NCBI GenBank assembly: GCA_002425405.1
Contig: DIME01000074.1
Location: 13,650 to 35,871 of the forward strand
DNA length: 22,222 nt
Direction: 5' to 3'
Source of the DNA: Candidatus Accumulibacter vicinus
GTDB taxonomy: Bacteria; Pseudomonadota; Gammaproteobacteria; Burkholderiales; Rhodocyclaceae
The notes under the pieces are model-generated. The model made no database searches. It worked only from the letters and a program-made list of their open reading frames with translations, and was not told the origin of the DNA. Shown one piece after another: positions 1-7,572 of this stretch. The translations under genes and the position numbers were made by a program. How positions within the stretch are numbered: position 1 is the first letter of the stretch; each line of letters starts with the position of its first letter.

Positions 1-198
1 GGACTGTGCAAGGGAGGGCATCGCCGCGAGCGTGCCCGGACTGCCGGCCGGGTCGCCCAGTTCGAAGGTGTTCAGCCCGGACTGTGCGGGGGAGGGCATC
101 GCCGCGAGCGTGCCCGGATTGCTGGCCAGATCGCCCAGTTCGAAGGTGTTCAGCCCGGACTGTGCGGGGGAGGGCATCGCTGCGAGTGTGCCCGGGCT
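1..198. repeat. 78-bp in-frame tandem repeat inside fliK
   Basis: Copies start at 1, 79 and 157. Copies 1 and 2 differ at about six of 78 positions. The third copy matches for about 42 bases (157-198) and then diverges. The period is 26 codons, so the repeat keeps the fliK frame. More copies may lie to the left of the window. Confidence 0.93.
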
Positions 199-705
199 GC
201 TGGGCGTGCTCGTCCCGGATTGCTTGGCGGAGGGTACAGTGAATTGAGTAACGGCAAATTTTGCCGGTTTGTCGTCGGCAGCCAATAAGGCCGATGCCGA
301 TTGCTGCCGGTCATCGCTGCTCTGCGCCCTGATTTCCTGGGTATCTGGCCCGATTCTCGCGGACGTCGATGGCAGTGGTCCCTCGGTGCCGATTGGCAAA
401 GAGAGGGCCATCTTGGAATTTCCTGCAACTTCTGAAAGGTCTGGCGATGGCAGGTAACCAAGCGTGGCCAGGAATTGTGGGTCGGTAGCAGCGGCCCCTG
501 TGCCGGCGTCGGCAATGATCATCTCGTGCTTGTCCGGCTTGTCGTCTTCGGGCAGTGGACTGGCGGCAGCGACTGGCAGGCCGAGTAGAATGCTGGCAAA
601 GTCGAGGCCTGGGTGCTGGGGGTCAGTCGCCGGAGGGCCTGTGTCCTCGACGGACTTTGCCTGGAGGCGTGGCTGGAAGGACGTTGAAACGACGGCAAGG
701 GTCAT
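1..705 (-). CDS. fliK: Flagellar hook-length control protein FliK, N-terminal part (cut by left edge)
   Basis: The minus-strand frame starting at the ATG at 703-705 is open for 235 codons to the left edge, without a stop. It begins MTLAVVSTSFQPRLQA and is rich in Ala, Pro, Ser and Thr, as FliK N-terminal regions are. FliK is the exported ruler that sets hook length and switches the export gate to filament substrates. The conserved C-terminal FliK domain would lie beyond the window, so the call rests on composition and on position directly after fliJ at the end of fliFGHIJK. From position 234 leftward the protein contains 26-residue tandem repeats (GLNTFELGDLASNPGTLAAM and six more residues), encoded by a 78-bp DNA repeat. 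The ribosome binding site is weak. fliJ ends 59 bases upstream. Confidence 0.8.
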   Translation of the reverse strand, partial: MTLAVVSTSFQPRLQAKSVEDTGPPATDPQHPGLDFASILLGLPVAAASPLPEDDKPDKHEMIIADAGTGAAATDPQFLATLGYLPSPDLSEVAGNSKMALSLPIGTEGPLPSTSARIGPDTQEIRAQSSDDRQQSASALLAADDKPAKFAVTQFTVPSAKQSGTSTPSSPGTLAAMPSPAQSGLNTFELGDLASNPGTLAAMPSPAQSGLNTFELGDPAGSPGTLAAMPSLAQS

Positions 706-764
706 GATCGGTCACTTTCGGAAGGAGCTGCAGCCATATGAGCAAGCATCGTGCCAAAGTCGGG

Positions 765-1211
765 TCAGCGATCTTCCTCGCGGCTTTTGTGGCGGGCAGC
801 AAACTCGTCCTGGGTCTTCTGCTCCTGGCGAGATTCCCAGCGTGCTTCGCTGGCGCGATGGCGTTCGGAGAGCGCGTCAAAGGCTTTCAAGCGCTTCTGC
901 TGCTGCCGCCACTCTGCCTGACCGGCGGCAGTATGCGCCTCTTGCAAGCTGACGGACTGAAGCTGTTGCGTGATGGCTTCATCGAGCCGGTTCAGGAATT
1001 CCTGGAAATTGCGCCATTCGGGTTGCCCCAGCCCATCCTGGGCAGCTTCCCGGAAGCGGGTGGTGTATTCCTCCCGATACTGCAGCAGCATTTCGAGCTT
1101 CTTCTTGGCGTCACGTTCGGCCGCCAGCAGACGAGCGAGCGACTGTGTTGCCTCGTCGTGACGATTGCGCATCAGATCGAGCACCATCTGCAGGGAGAAA
1201 GGTTTGGCCAC
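765..1211 (-). CDS. fliJ: Flagellar export chaperone/ATPase stalk protein FliJ
   Basis: This encodes 148 residues, the usual size for FliJ. FliJ is the coiled-coil protein that sits in the centre of the FliI ATPase ring and couples it to the export gate. The protein is almost entirely charged helix, rich in Arg, Glu, Gln and Lys, and begins MAKPFSLQMVLDLMRNRHDE, which matches the FliJ N-terminal style. The start codon is GTG (positions 1209-1211), supported by a GGAG eight bases upstream. It lies 145 bases downstream of fliI and upstream of fliK in the same direction. FliJ sequences diverge strongly, so part of the confidence comes from gene order. Confidence 0.88.
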   Translation of the reverse strand: MAKPFSLQMVLDLMRNRHDEATQSLARLLAAERDAKKKLEMLLQYREEYTTRFREAAQDGLGQPEWRNFQEFLNRLDEAITQQLQSVSLQEAHTAAGQAEWRQQQKRLKAFDALSERHRASEARWESRQEQKTQDEFAARHKSREEDR

Positions 1212-1356
1212 GCCGAATTCTCCGATTAATGTGAAAGCTGCGCCAGCGATTGGCGAATCTCCTTTCGCTCGCAGGCGGGAGAAGGGGGTCGGGGATCCTC
1301 GGGAGAAGCTGGAAAAGTCATGACCGTTAGGTTGATCTCAAGGTCGTGTCAGCGGC
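1212..1356 (-). other. fliI-fliJ intergenic gap
   Basis: This 145-base gap is unusually long for an otherwise tight operon. It holds the fliJ ribosome binding site (GGAG about eight bases before the GTG). No reading frame or convincing terminator is visible. Confidence 0.5.
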
Positions 1357-2775
1357 TCATGCCGTCGGCTCGAACAAGGCGCGCAGACGCGCAACGCTGT
1401 GGGTAAAATCCGAGCGCTGGCTGAGGTTCTGTTGCAGCAATTCCTCGAATCGCGGATAGATGGCGATTGCCTGGTCGAGCTGCGGGTCAGAACCCGCGGC
1501 ATAGGCACCAACGCTGATCAGGTCGCGCGATCGTTGATAGCGCGAAAAGAGGCTCTTGAATTTGCGGATGTACTGCAGATGCGCTGGACTGACGAGATTG
1601 ACCATGGCGCGCGAGATCGATTGCTCGATGTCGATGGCCGGATAGTGGCCCGCATCGGCGAGCGTCCGTGACAGAACGATGTGGCCGTCAAGGATGGCTC
1701 TTGCGGCATCGGCGATGGGATCCTGCTGGTCGTCACCTTCGGCGAGTACGGTGTAGAAGGCGGTGATCGAACCTCCGCCTTCGAGGCCGTTGCCGGCGCG
1801 CTCGACGAGTTGCGGCAAACGTGCGAAAACCGACGGCGGGTAGCCACGCGTGACCGGGGGTTCGCCGATGGCCAGGGCAATCTCGCGTTGTGCCATCGCG
1901 TAGCGGGTCAGCGAGTCCATGATCAGCAGCACCTGCCGGCCGCGATCCCGGAAGTATTCGGCGATACATGTCGCGTAGGCCGCGCCCTGCATGCGCATCA
2001 GCGGGCTGACGTCAGCCGGTGCGGCGATGACGACCGAACGGCGGAGGCCTTCCTCACCCAGGATCTGTTCGATGAACTCCTTGACTTCACGTCCGCGCTC
2101 TCCGATCAGCCCGACGACAATCACCTCAGCCGCAGTATAGCGAGCCATCATGCCGAGCAGGACGCTCTTGCCGACCCCCGATCCGGCGAAAAGTCCCATC
2201 CGCTGGCCGCGGCCGACGCAGAGCAAGGCATTGACTGCGCGTACTCCGACATCGAGGGGCTGGTTGATCGGTGCCCTGGACATGGGATTGAAGGGCCGAC
2301 TCTGGAGCGGGCGAAGGGAGTTCGCGTGCAGAGGACCGAGCCGATCAAGCGGTCGGCCGGCGCCATCAAGGACACGGCCGAGCAGCGACTCACCGACTGG
2401 AACCAGTTTGGCACGGTCGATCCAGCGCCGGCGTGCCGGGGGTGGCCGACCGACCTGCGGGGGCGGGTTGGGTGTTTCGAGGGCGACCACCCTGGCTCCC
2501 GGCGAGAGACCGTAGACATCTTCCGAGGGCATCAGGAAAAGTCGCTCGCCATTGAAGCCAACCACTTCTGCCTCGATCGGCGAGCCACCCGACGGAACGA
2601 TTCGGCATGAACTGCCAAGGGGTAACTTGAGCCCCGAAGCCTCCATGACCAATCCATTGATGCGGGTCAGGTGGCCGCTCGGCAGCAGCGAGCTGACCTG
2701 GCTGGCGGTCTGTCGGCAGCCATTGAGGAAACCTTGCCATGCGGCCAGGTGCTGGTTTTCAGTGCGATCAGTCAT
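1357..2775 (-). CDS. fliI: Flagellum-specific ATPase FliI
   Basis: A protein of 472 residues, near the usual FliI length of about 440-460. FliI is the cytoplasmic hexameric ATPase of the flagellar type III export apparatus, related to F1 ATPase beta subunits. The Walker A motif AGSGVGKS is at about residues 197-204. A Walker B strand VLLIMDSLTRYAMAQREIAL follows, then GEPPVTRGYPPSVFARLPQL, all diagnostic of FliI/YscN ATPases. The ATG at 2773-2775 is preceded by AGGAAAG. FliH (its inhibitor/stator) is encoded 18 bases upstream and FliJ downstream, so the three ATPase-complex genes are adjacent. Confidence 0.98.
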   Translation of the reverse strand: MTDRTENQHLAAWQGFLNGCRQTASQVSSLLPSGHLTRINGLVMEASGLKLPLGSSCRIVPSGGSPIEAEVVGFNGERLFLMPSEDVYGLSPGARVVALETPNPPPQVGRPPPARRRWIDRAKLVPVGESLLGRVLDGAGRPLDRLGPLHANSLRPLQSRPFNPMSRAPINQPLDVGVRAVNALLCVGRGQRMGLFAGSGVGKSVLLGMMARYTAAEVIVVGLIGERGREVKEFIEQILGEEGLRRSVVIAAPADVSPLMRMQGAAYATCIAEYFRDRGRQVLLIMDSLTRYAMAQREIALAIGEPPVTRGYPPSVFARLPQLVERAGNGLEGGGSITAFYTVLAEGDDQQDPIADAARAILDGHIVLSRTLADAGHYPAIDIEQSISRAMVNLVSPAHLQYIRKFKSLFSRYQRSRDLISVGAYAAGSDPQLDQAIAIYPRFEELLQQNLSQRSDFTHSVARLRALFEPTA

Positions 2776-2793
2776 CGTCTTTCCTAATGGACT

Positions 2794-3528
2794 TCATTCC
2801 CGGGCCTTTAGCCATTCCTGGCTGACGCCGATGGCTTCAATGACGCGTCGCCAACGCGTTTCCAGGGTGGCGTCGACCTCGCTGGCACCGAGTTCAACTC
2901 GGCAGCCGCCAGCGCTGAGCGTCTTGTCGTCGATGATTCGCCAGTTGGCATGGGCGAGCTGCTCGCCCAGATGGCTGCGAACCAGCGCTGCGTCATCCGG
3001 GTGCACGAACAGCAGAGGCTGACCATGATGCGGGTGAAGGGCGGTGACCGCTTCCCTGACCACCGGCAAGATCAGCTCCGGTTGAACATGCAGACTCTGG
3101 CGCAAGACCTGATTGGCAATTTCGATCGCCAGGACCAGCAACTGCTCGGCCACGTCCTGATCAATGGCGGCCAGTGCCTGTTGCAGGTGGTCCATCAGCG
3201 AAGCCATATCGGTTGCCACCGCCTGCGCTGCTTTGATCCCTTCGTCATAGCCGGCCGCGTAGCCGGCTGCGTAGCCGGTACTATATCCCGCGGTGTATCC
3301 CGCGGTATGCGCTTCGTGATGAACGCGCTCGATTTCCTCAGCGGTGGGCAGCGCCAGAGGGGGCTCCTGCGGCGGTGTTTCGATTTCGCCTGCCACCTGC
3401 GCTGCCTCGGCCGGGGGAACGTCCAGCCGAACGTCCGGGGGCGTCACTGGCGGCCGTTCGGCATCGAAAGAAGCCAGTTCCCAGCGCTGGTAGGCGGTCA
3501 TCTTCTCCTTCGGGATCGGGTTGCTCAT
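2794..3528 (-). CDS. fliH: Flagellar export stator protein FliH
   Basis: The protein has 244 residues from the ATG at 3526-3528 (MSNPIPKEKMTAYQRWELAS). A longer open frame upstream runs into fliG and is not used. FliH binds FliI and anchors it to the C-ring. The N-terminal third is Pro/Glu rich. Around residues 75-105 there is a run of GY repeats at four-residue spacing (AGYTAGYSTGYAAGYAAGY), the GxxxG helix typical of FliH. The C-terminal domain (about residues 110-244) resembles the V/F-type ATPase E/delta stalk region, including LAIEIANQVLRQSL. It starts 13 bases after the fliG stop. Confidence 0.93.
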   Translation of the reverse strand: MSNPIPKEKMTAYQRWELASFDAERPPVTPPDVRLDVPPAEAAQVAGEIETPPQEPPLALPTAEEIERVHHEAHTAGYTAGYSTGYAAGYAAGYDEGIKAAQAVATDMASLMDHLQQALAAIDQDVAEQLLVLAIEIANQVLRQSLHVQPELILPVVREAVTALHPHHGQPLLFVHPDDAALVRSHLGEQLAHANWRIIDDKTLSAGGCRVELGASEVDATLETRWRRVIEAIGVSQEWLKARE

Positions 3529-3541
3529 TGCCGTTGCAGGC

Positions 3542-4540
3542 TCACAGCATTTCCTCGCCACCCGCGGAGCCAAGTACGATCTGGCCTTCGTCGGCGAGGC
3601 GGCGGACGATCTTGAGGATTTCCTTCTGCTCGGCCTCGACTTCCGAGAGGCGAACCGGGCCGCGCGAATCGAGATCTTCGCGCAACATTTCCGAGGCACG
3701 CTGCGACATGTTCTTGAAAATCTTGGCACGTAGAGGCTCGCTGGCACCCTTCATGGCCAGGATCAGCGATTCCGACTGAATTTCTCGCAACAGTAGCTGA
3801 ATGCCCCGGTCGTCGAGATCGAGGAGATTCTCGAAGACGAACATTTCGTCGAGAATTCTCTGCGCCAGGTCCGGATCGTACTCGCGGATCGAATCCATGA
3901 CCGCGGTCTCATTGGCGCTGCCCATGAAATTGAGCATCTCGGCGACCGCGCGCACGCCACCCATGGCCGACTTCTTGATGTTGCCTGATCCCGAGAGCAG
4001 GCGCAGCATCACGTCGTTCAGCTCCCGCAGCGCTGCCGGCTGAATGCCTTCGAGAGTGGCCACACGCAGAACCACGTCGTTGCGCAGCCTTTCCGAAAAC
4101 TGGTTCAGGATATCGCTGGCGTGATCGTGGGCGAGATGGACGAGAATCGTGGCGATGATCTGCGGGTGCTCGTTCCTGATCAGATCAGCGACCGTCGGTG
4201 CATCCATCCATTTCAGGCCTTCAATACCATTGGTGTCGCCGGGTTGCAGGATGCGCGAGATCAGGTTGGAGGCCTTGTCGTCACCCAGCGCCTTGGTGAG
4301 GACCGAACGTATATAGGCGTCCGTATCGACGTGCACCGCAGCCGATTCGTCGGCTGTTTGCTTGAACTCGGTCAGCACTTCGTCGACGCGCACGCGCGGC
4401 ACCGATTTCAACGCCGCCATGGCATGACCAAGCTTCTGCACCTCCTTTGGGCCGAGATGCTTGAGCACTGATGCGGCGTAATCCTCGCCAAGCGAAATCA
4501 GCAGTATGGCGCTCTTCTCGACGCCGTCGTCAGCTGCCAT
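3542..4540 (-). CDS. fliG: Flagellar motor switch protein FliG
   Basis: A 332-residue protein, full length for FliG. FliG forms the upper C-ring, binds FliF through its N-terminus and interacts with MotA through its C-terminal torque helix. The EHPQ motif is at residues 124-127. The C-terminal domain reads MFVFENLLDLDDRGIQLLLR followed by GPVRLSEVE, carrying the conserved charged torque residues. The chosen start is the ATG at 4538-4540 (MAADDGVEKSAILLISLG). It lies 11 bases inside the end of fliF, so the two genes overlap and are likely translationally coupled. A longer upstream frame is a shadow of fliF. Confidence 0.98.
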   Translation of the reverse strand: MAADDGVEKSAILLISLGEDYAASVLKHLGPKEVQKLGHAMAALKSVPRVRVDEVLTEFKQTADESAAVHVDTDAYIRSVLTKALGDDKASNLISRILQPGDTNGIEGLKWMDAPTVADLIRNEHPQIIATILVHLAHDHASDILNQFSERLRNDVVLRVATLEGIQPAALRELNDVMLRLLSGSGNIKKSAMGGVRAVAEMLNFMGSANETAVMDSIREYDPDLAQRILDEMFVFENLLDLDDRGIQLLLREIQSESLILAMKGASEPLRAKIFKNMSQRASEMLREDLDSRGPVRLSEVEAEQKEILKIVRRLADEGQIVLGSAGGEEML

Positions 4541-6260
4541 TGCTGCCCATCCATTCCTTGATGATGTTGGCCACCAGTTTCGGGTCCGCTTCCGCCAGTT
4601 CGCGTGCCTTCGCGAGCTTGGCCTCAAGCAACTCGGCGGCGGTCGGGACGTGCTCCTGCACGGGTTCTTCGCCTTCTTCCTCGTCAAGCACGTCAATCTT
4701 GCTGCCGACGGTGGCGGGGCTTTCGGCAGGGGAGGGGAGCATGGTCTTGAGCAGTGGCCGCACGACGCCGAGCAGCAGATAGGCAATGATGCCGGCAAGG
4801 GCGCCGTACTTGATCAGATCCTTGATCAACGAAATCATTTCGGGGTCACGCCAGAGTGGCATTCCTTCGTCCTTTTCGATGACAGTGAACGGGGCATTGG
4901 CCACTGAAATGGTATCACCGCGATCCTTGCTGAAACCCATGGCTTCCTTGACCAGATCGCTGATCTGCTTCAGTTCGCCATCTGGCAGCGGCTTGTTGGC
5001 CAGTTTCCCGTCCTTGCCGATTTCCTTGCGCTGATTGACCACCACCGCCGCCGACAGGCGTTTGACGGTACCGACCGATTGCTTGACATGGCGGATGGTC
5101 TTGTCGATCTCGTAGTTGATCGTCGAGTTCTTGCTGGTGCTGATCGGCTGGCCGACATTGGCGATCGACGCCTGCACTCCGGCCGCGTTGAGTTGCCCGG
5201 GCAGCGGCGGGGTGGGCGTGGTCGCGGCCCCGGCACCCGCGACCGGTGGTTGTGTCAGCGGCGCGCTGGCCGGTACCGGGGGTTGATTGCTCAAAGCGCC
5301 GGGAACTCCCTGTGCAGTCGGGCTGGTGCTGGCGGTTTCGCTGGTCTGTTGGCTGCGAATGCTGATCTCCGGCGGAGTGACATTCGGTCGATGCGTTTCG
5401 GCAGTCTGTTCCGCCTGCGAGAAGTCGATGTCGGCGGCGATCTGGACACGGGCATTGCCGGGGCCGACGATCGGCGCCAGAATATCTTCAACGCGCTTGA
5501 TGATGCTTGCCTCGACTTCCTGGATGTACTTGACCTGCGTCGGGTCGAGGCCGGCCTCGAGCAGCTTGCTCTTCATCTGCGACAGCAGCGTGCCGCTCTG
5601 GTCGAGCAGCGTGACGCTGGCTGGTGCCAGCTGCGGAACGCTGGCCGCGACAAGATTCTGGATGCCGGCGATCTGGCCCGCATCGAGCGATCGTCCAGGG
5701 TAGAGGTTGAGCATCACTGATGCCGATGGCTTCATCTCTTCGCGCATGAAAACACTCGGCTTCGGTATTGCCAGGTGCACGCGCGCGGCCTGAACCGCCG
5801 CAATCGATTGAATGGTGCGCGACAGCTCGCCTTCCAGACCGCGCTGATAATTGACCTGTTCGGCAAACTGGCTGATGCCGAATTTCTGGCTCTCCATCAG
5901 CTCGAAACCGACCGCTCCGCCCCTGGGCAGCCCCTGTGAGGCCAGCCGCAGGCGCACATCATGAACGCGACTGATGGGCACGAGGATGGCGTTGCCCGAG
6001 TCGTTGAACTTGTAGGGAACGTTCATCTGCTCCAGGGCGGCGATGATCGCACCGCCATCCCGTTCGGAGATGTTGGAGAAAAGTATCCTGAACTCGTTTT
6101 GTCTGAACAAGGTTCCCGCCGCAACGAGCAGGGCGATGATGGCCGCGATCGAGACCATCAGCAGTACTTTCTGCTTGTTGCTCAGGCGCGCCAGCGCCTC
6201 GCGAACGCGATCCAGCGGATTGCCCGCGGCTGCTGTCGGAGTGGTTTCGGCTGTCGCCAT
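4530..6260 (-). CDS. fliF: Flagellar MS-ring protein FliF
   Basis: A 576-residue protein that forms the inner-membrane MS ring on which the flagellum is built. Membrane segments are visible at about residues 31-52 (KVLLMVSIAAIIALLVAAGT) and 484-505 (ALAGIIAYLLLGVV). Between them lie the ring-building motifs, with GLPRGGAVGFELME, QVNYQRGLEGELSRTI and RVHLAIPKPSVF. A Pro/Ala/Thr-rich insertion precedes NYEIDKTIRHVKQSVGTVKR. The C-terminus ends NIIKEWMGSNGS, the FliG-binding helix. It is the first gene of fliFGHIJK and is transcribed away from the kinase gene at 6365. No strong ribosome binding site is visible before the ATG. Confidence 0.98.
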   Translation of the reverse strand: MATAETTPTAAAGNPLDRVREALARLSNKQKVLLMVSIAAIIALLVAAGTLFRQNEFRILFSNISERDGGAIIAALEQMNVPYKFNDSGNAILVPISRVHDVRLRLASQGLPRGGAVGFELMESQKFGISQFAEQVNYQRGLEGELSRTIQSIAAVQAARVHLAIPKPSVFMREEMKPSASVMLNLYPGRSLDAGQIAGIQNLVAASVPQLAPASVTLLDQSGTLLSQMKSKLLEAGLDPTQVKYIQEVEASIIKRVEDILAPIVGPGNARVQIAADIDFSQAEQTAETHRPNVTPPEISIRSQQTSETASTSPTAQGVPGALSNQPPVPASAPLTQPPVAGAGAATTPTPPLPGQLNAAGVQASIANVGQPISTSKNSTINYEIDKTIRHVKQSVGTVKRLSAAVVVNQRKEIGKDGKLANKPLPDGELKQISDLVKEAMGFSKDRGDTISVANAPFTVIEKDEGMPLWRDPEMISLIKDLIKYGALAGIIAYLLLGVVRPLLKTMLPSPAESPATVGSKIDVLDEEEGEEPVQEHVPTAAELLEAKLAKARELAEADPKLVANIIKEWMGSNGS

Positions 6261-6364
6261 GCTTGTGATACGGTGATGAGCCTGCGATCAAGCAAGCAAA
6301 AAGCGAAAAAGGCTGATAATTGCAATGCTATTGTAGCCGTTTATTGTACGGGAGCTGCCAACCG
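6261..6364. promoter_or_regulatory. Divergent promoter region between fliF and the fleS-like gene
   Basis: These 104 bases must hold the start signals for both flagellar units. No -24/-12 sigma-54 element with GG-N10-GC spacing was found on either strand. On the plus strand, GCTGATAA (6312-6319) matches the sigma-28 -10 consensus GCCGATAA at seven of eight positions, with a GCAAG about 15 bases upstream. That is a possible but weak FliA-type promoter toward the kinase gene. A short palindrome ATTGCAAT sits at 6319-6326. A GGGAG at 6350-6354 is the ribosome binding site of the plus-strand gene. Confidence 0.4.
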
Positions 6365-7537
6365 ATGAGCGAAGTCGCGCCACTGCCGGGTCATGAAGCA
6401 CAGGAGCTACAACGGGCTTTCGACGTCTTCAACCAGGTTTCACAGGCACTGACGCAGGCGTATCAGGGGCTGCAGCGGCGTGTCGAGTCGCTGACGGCCG
6501 AGTTGGCGGTCGCCAATGGCGAATTGCGCCGGCAATACGAGGAGAAGGAGGCACTATCCGAACGTCTTTCGCTGTTGCTCGATGCCTTGCCTGCCGGTGT
6601 GGTGGTACTCGACAGCGCCGCCTGTGTCAGCGAGGCCAACCCGGCGGCCTGCGAGATGTTTGGAGCAGCGATCATCGGTAAGTCCTGGCCGGCCGTGCTG
6701 GAGGCCAGCCTGGTGGCAACCGAAGCGCCGGGAGAATGGCATTTCGATGCGCGTCGCCTGGCCATCGTCGAGAGTCCGCTCGATTCGGCTGGCGGGCGCA
6801 TCCTGCTGATCCATGATGTGACCGCGGCGCACGGCCTCAAGGCCGAACTGGAACGTCATCAGCGCCTGGTGGCCATGGGCGAGATGGCAGCGACGCTGGC
6901 ACACCAGTTACGAACCCCGCTGGCGACGGCCTTGCTCTACAGCGCCAATCTTGGTCAGGCAGATCTCAGCGATTCAGCGCGCATCCGTTTTGCCAGCAAG
7001 ACGACGGCACAACTGCAGCGCCTCGAGCGCTTGATTCAGGAGGTACTGCTGTTTGCCCGCGGGGAGAGCATCGGCTGCGATACGATGTCTGCCGAAGAAC
7101 TGCTGGGCGACGCCGCGCAGACCGTGCAGCCGCTGTTTCTCGAGAAGCAGGTTGCCTTCCGGGTGATCTGTAGCGCTGCCAGGGTCATTGTCACCGGCAG
7201 CCGAAAAGCCTTGGCCGGAGCTTTGGTGAATCTGCTCGAGAACGCTTTGCAAGCCTGTACGGTAGGCGGGCAAGTCACCCTTTGGGCAAGCGAGTGCGGT
7301 CGGCAGTTGCGAATCGGCGTGCGTGATACCGGTTCCGGGATTGCACCCGAGGTGCAACTACGCGTTTTCGATCCGTTCTTTACCACACGAGCGCAGGGCA
7401 CCGGACTCGGTTTGGCCATCGCCCTTGGCGTGGTGCGCGCACACGGCGGGACCCTCAGTGTCAGTTCGGTCCTGGGCGAGGGTTCGGATTTCGTGATCTT
7501 TTTGCCGATCGAAACGGCGGCAGCGCAGCTGCACTAA
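6365..7537 (+). CDS. fleS: PAS-domain sensor histidine kinase, FleS/FlrB-like (flagellar)
   Basis: A 390-residue protein from the ATG at 6365, chosen because GGGAG lies ten bases upstream; an earlier ATG at 6320 lacks such support. No membrane segment is visible, so it should act in the cytosol. Order of domains: N-terminal coiled coil (about residues 10-70), PAS-like domain (about 70-155, LLLDALPAGVVVLDSAACVS), HisKA with the phospho-acceptor His180 in LAHQLRTPLATAL, then the ATPase domain with NLLENALQA, DTGSGIAPE, FDPFFTTRAQGTGLGL. It most likely phosphorylates the activator encoded 35 bases downstream. The fleS-fleR-fliE order matches the Pseudomonas/Vibrio class III flagellar control pair. 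The symbol is by analogy. Confidence 0.88.
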   Translation: MSEVAPLPGHEAQELQRAFDVFNQVSQALTQAYQGLQRRVESLTAELAVANGELRRQYEEKEALSERLSLLLDALPAGVVVLDSAACVSEANPAACEMFGAAIIGKSWPAVLEASLVATEAPGEWHFDARRLAIVESPLDSAGGRILLIHDVTAAHGLKAELERHQRLVAMGEMAATLAHQLRTPLATALLYSANLGQADLSDSARIRFASKTTAQLQRLERLIQEVLLFARGESIGCDTMSAEELLGDAAQTVQPLFLEKQVAFRVICSAARVIVTGSRKALAGALVNLLENALQACTVGGQVTLWASECGRQLRIGVRDTGSGIAPEVQLRVFDPFFTTRAQGTGLGLAIALGVVRAHGGTLSVSSVLGEGSDFVIFLPIETAAAQLH

Positions 7538-7572
7538 CGGCCATGACTTTTACATTAAGGAACAGGGATACA

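Noticed and set aside
1..198. CRISPR array or VNTR outside a gene
   Set aside because: The repeats are adjacent without spacers and keep one open reading frame in fliK.
3529..3747. N-terminal extension of fliH into fliG, and of fliG into fliF (to 4798)
   Set aside because: The added residues are out-of-frame shadows of the upstream genes; family starts lie at 3528 and 4540.
6261..6364. Sigma-54 promoter in front of fliF
   Set aside because: TTGC-like -12 boxes exist, but none has GG exactly ten bases upstream on either strand.
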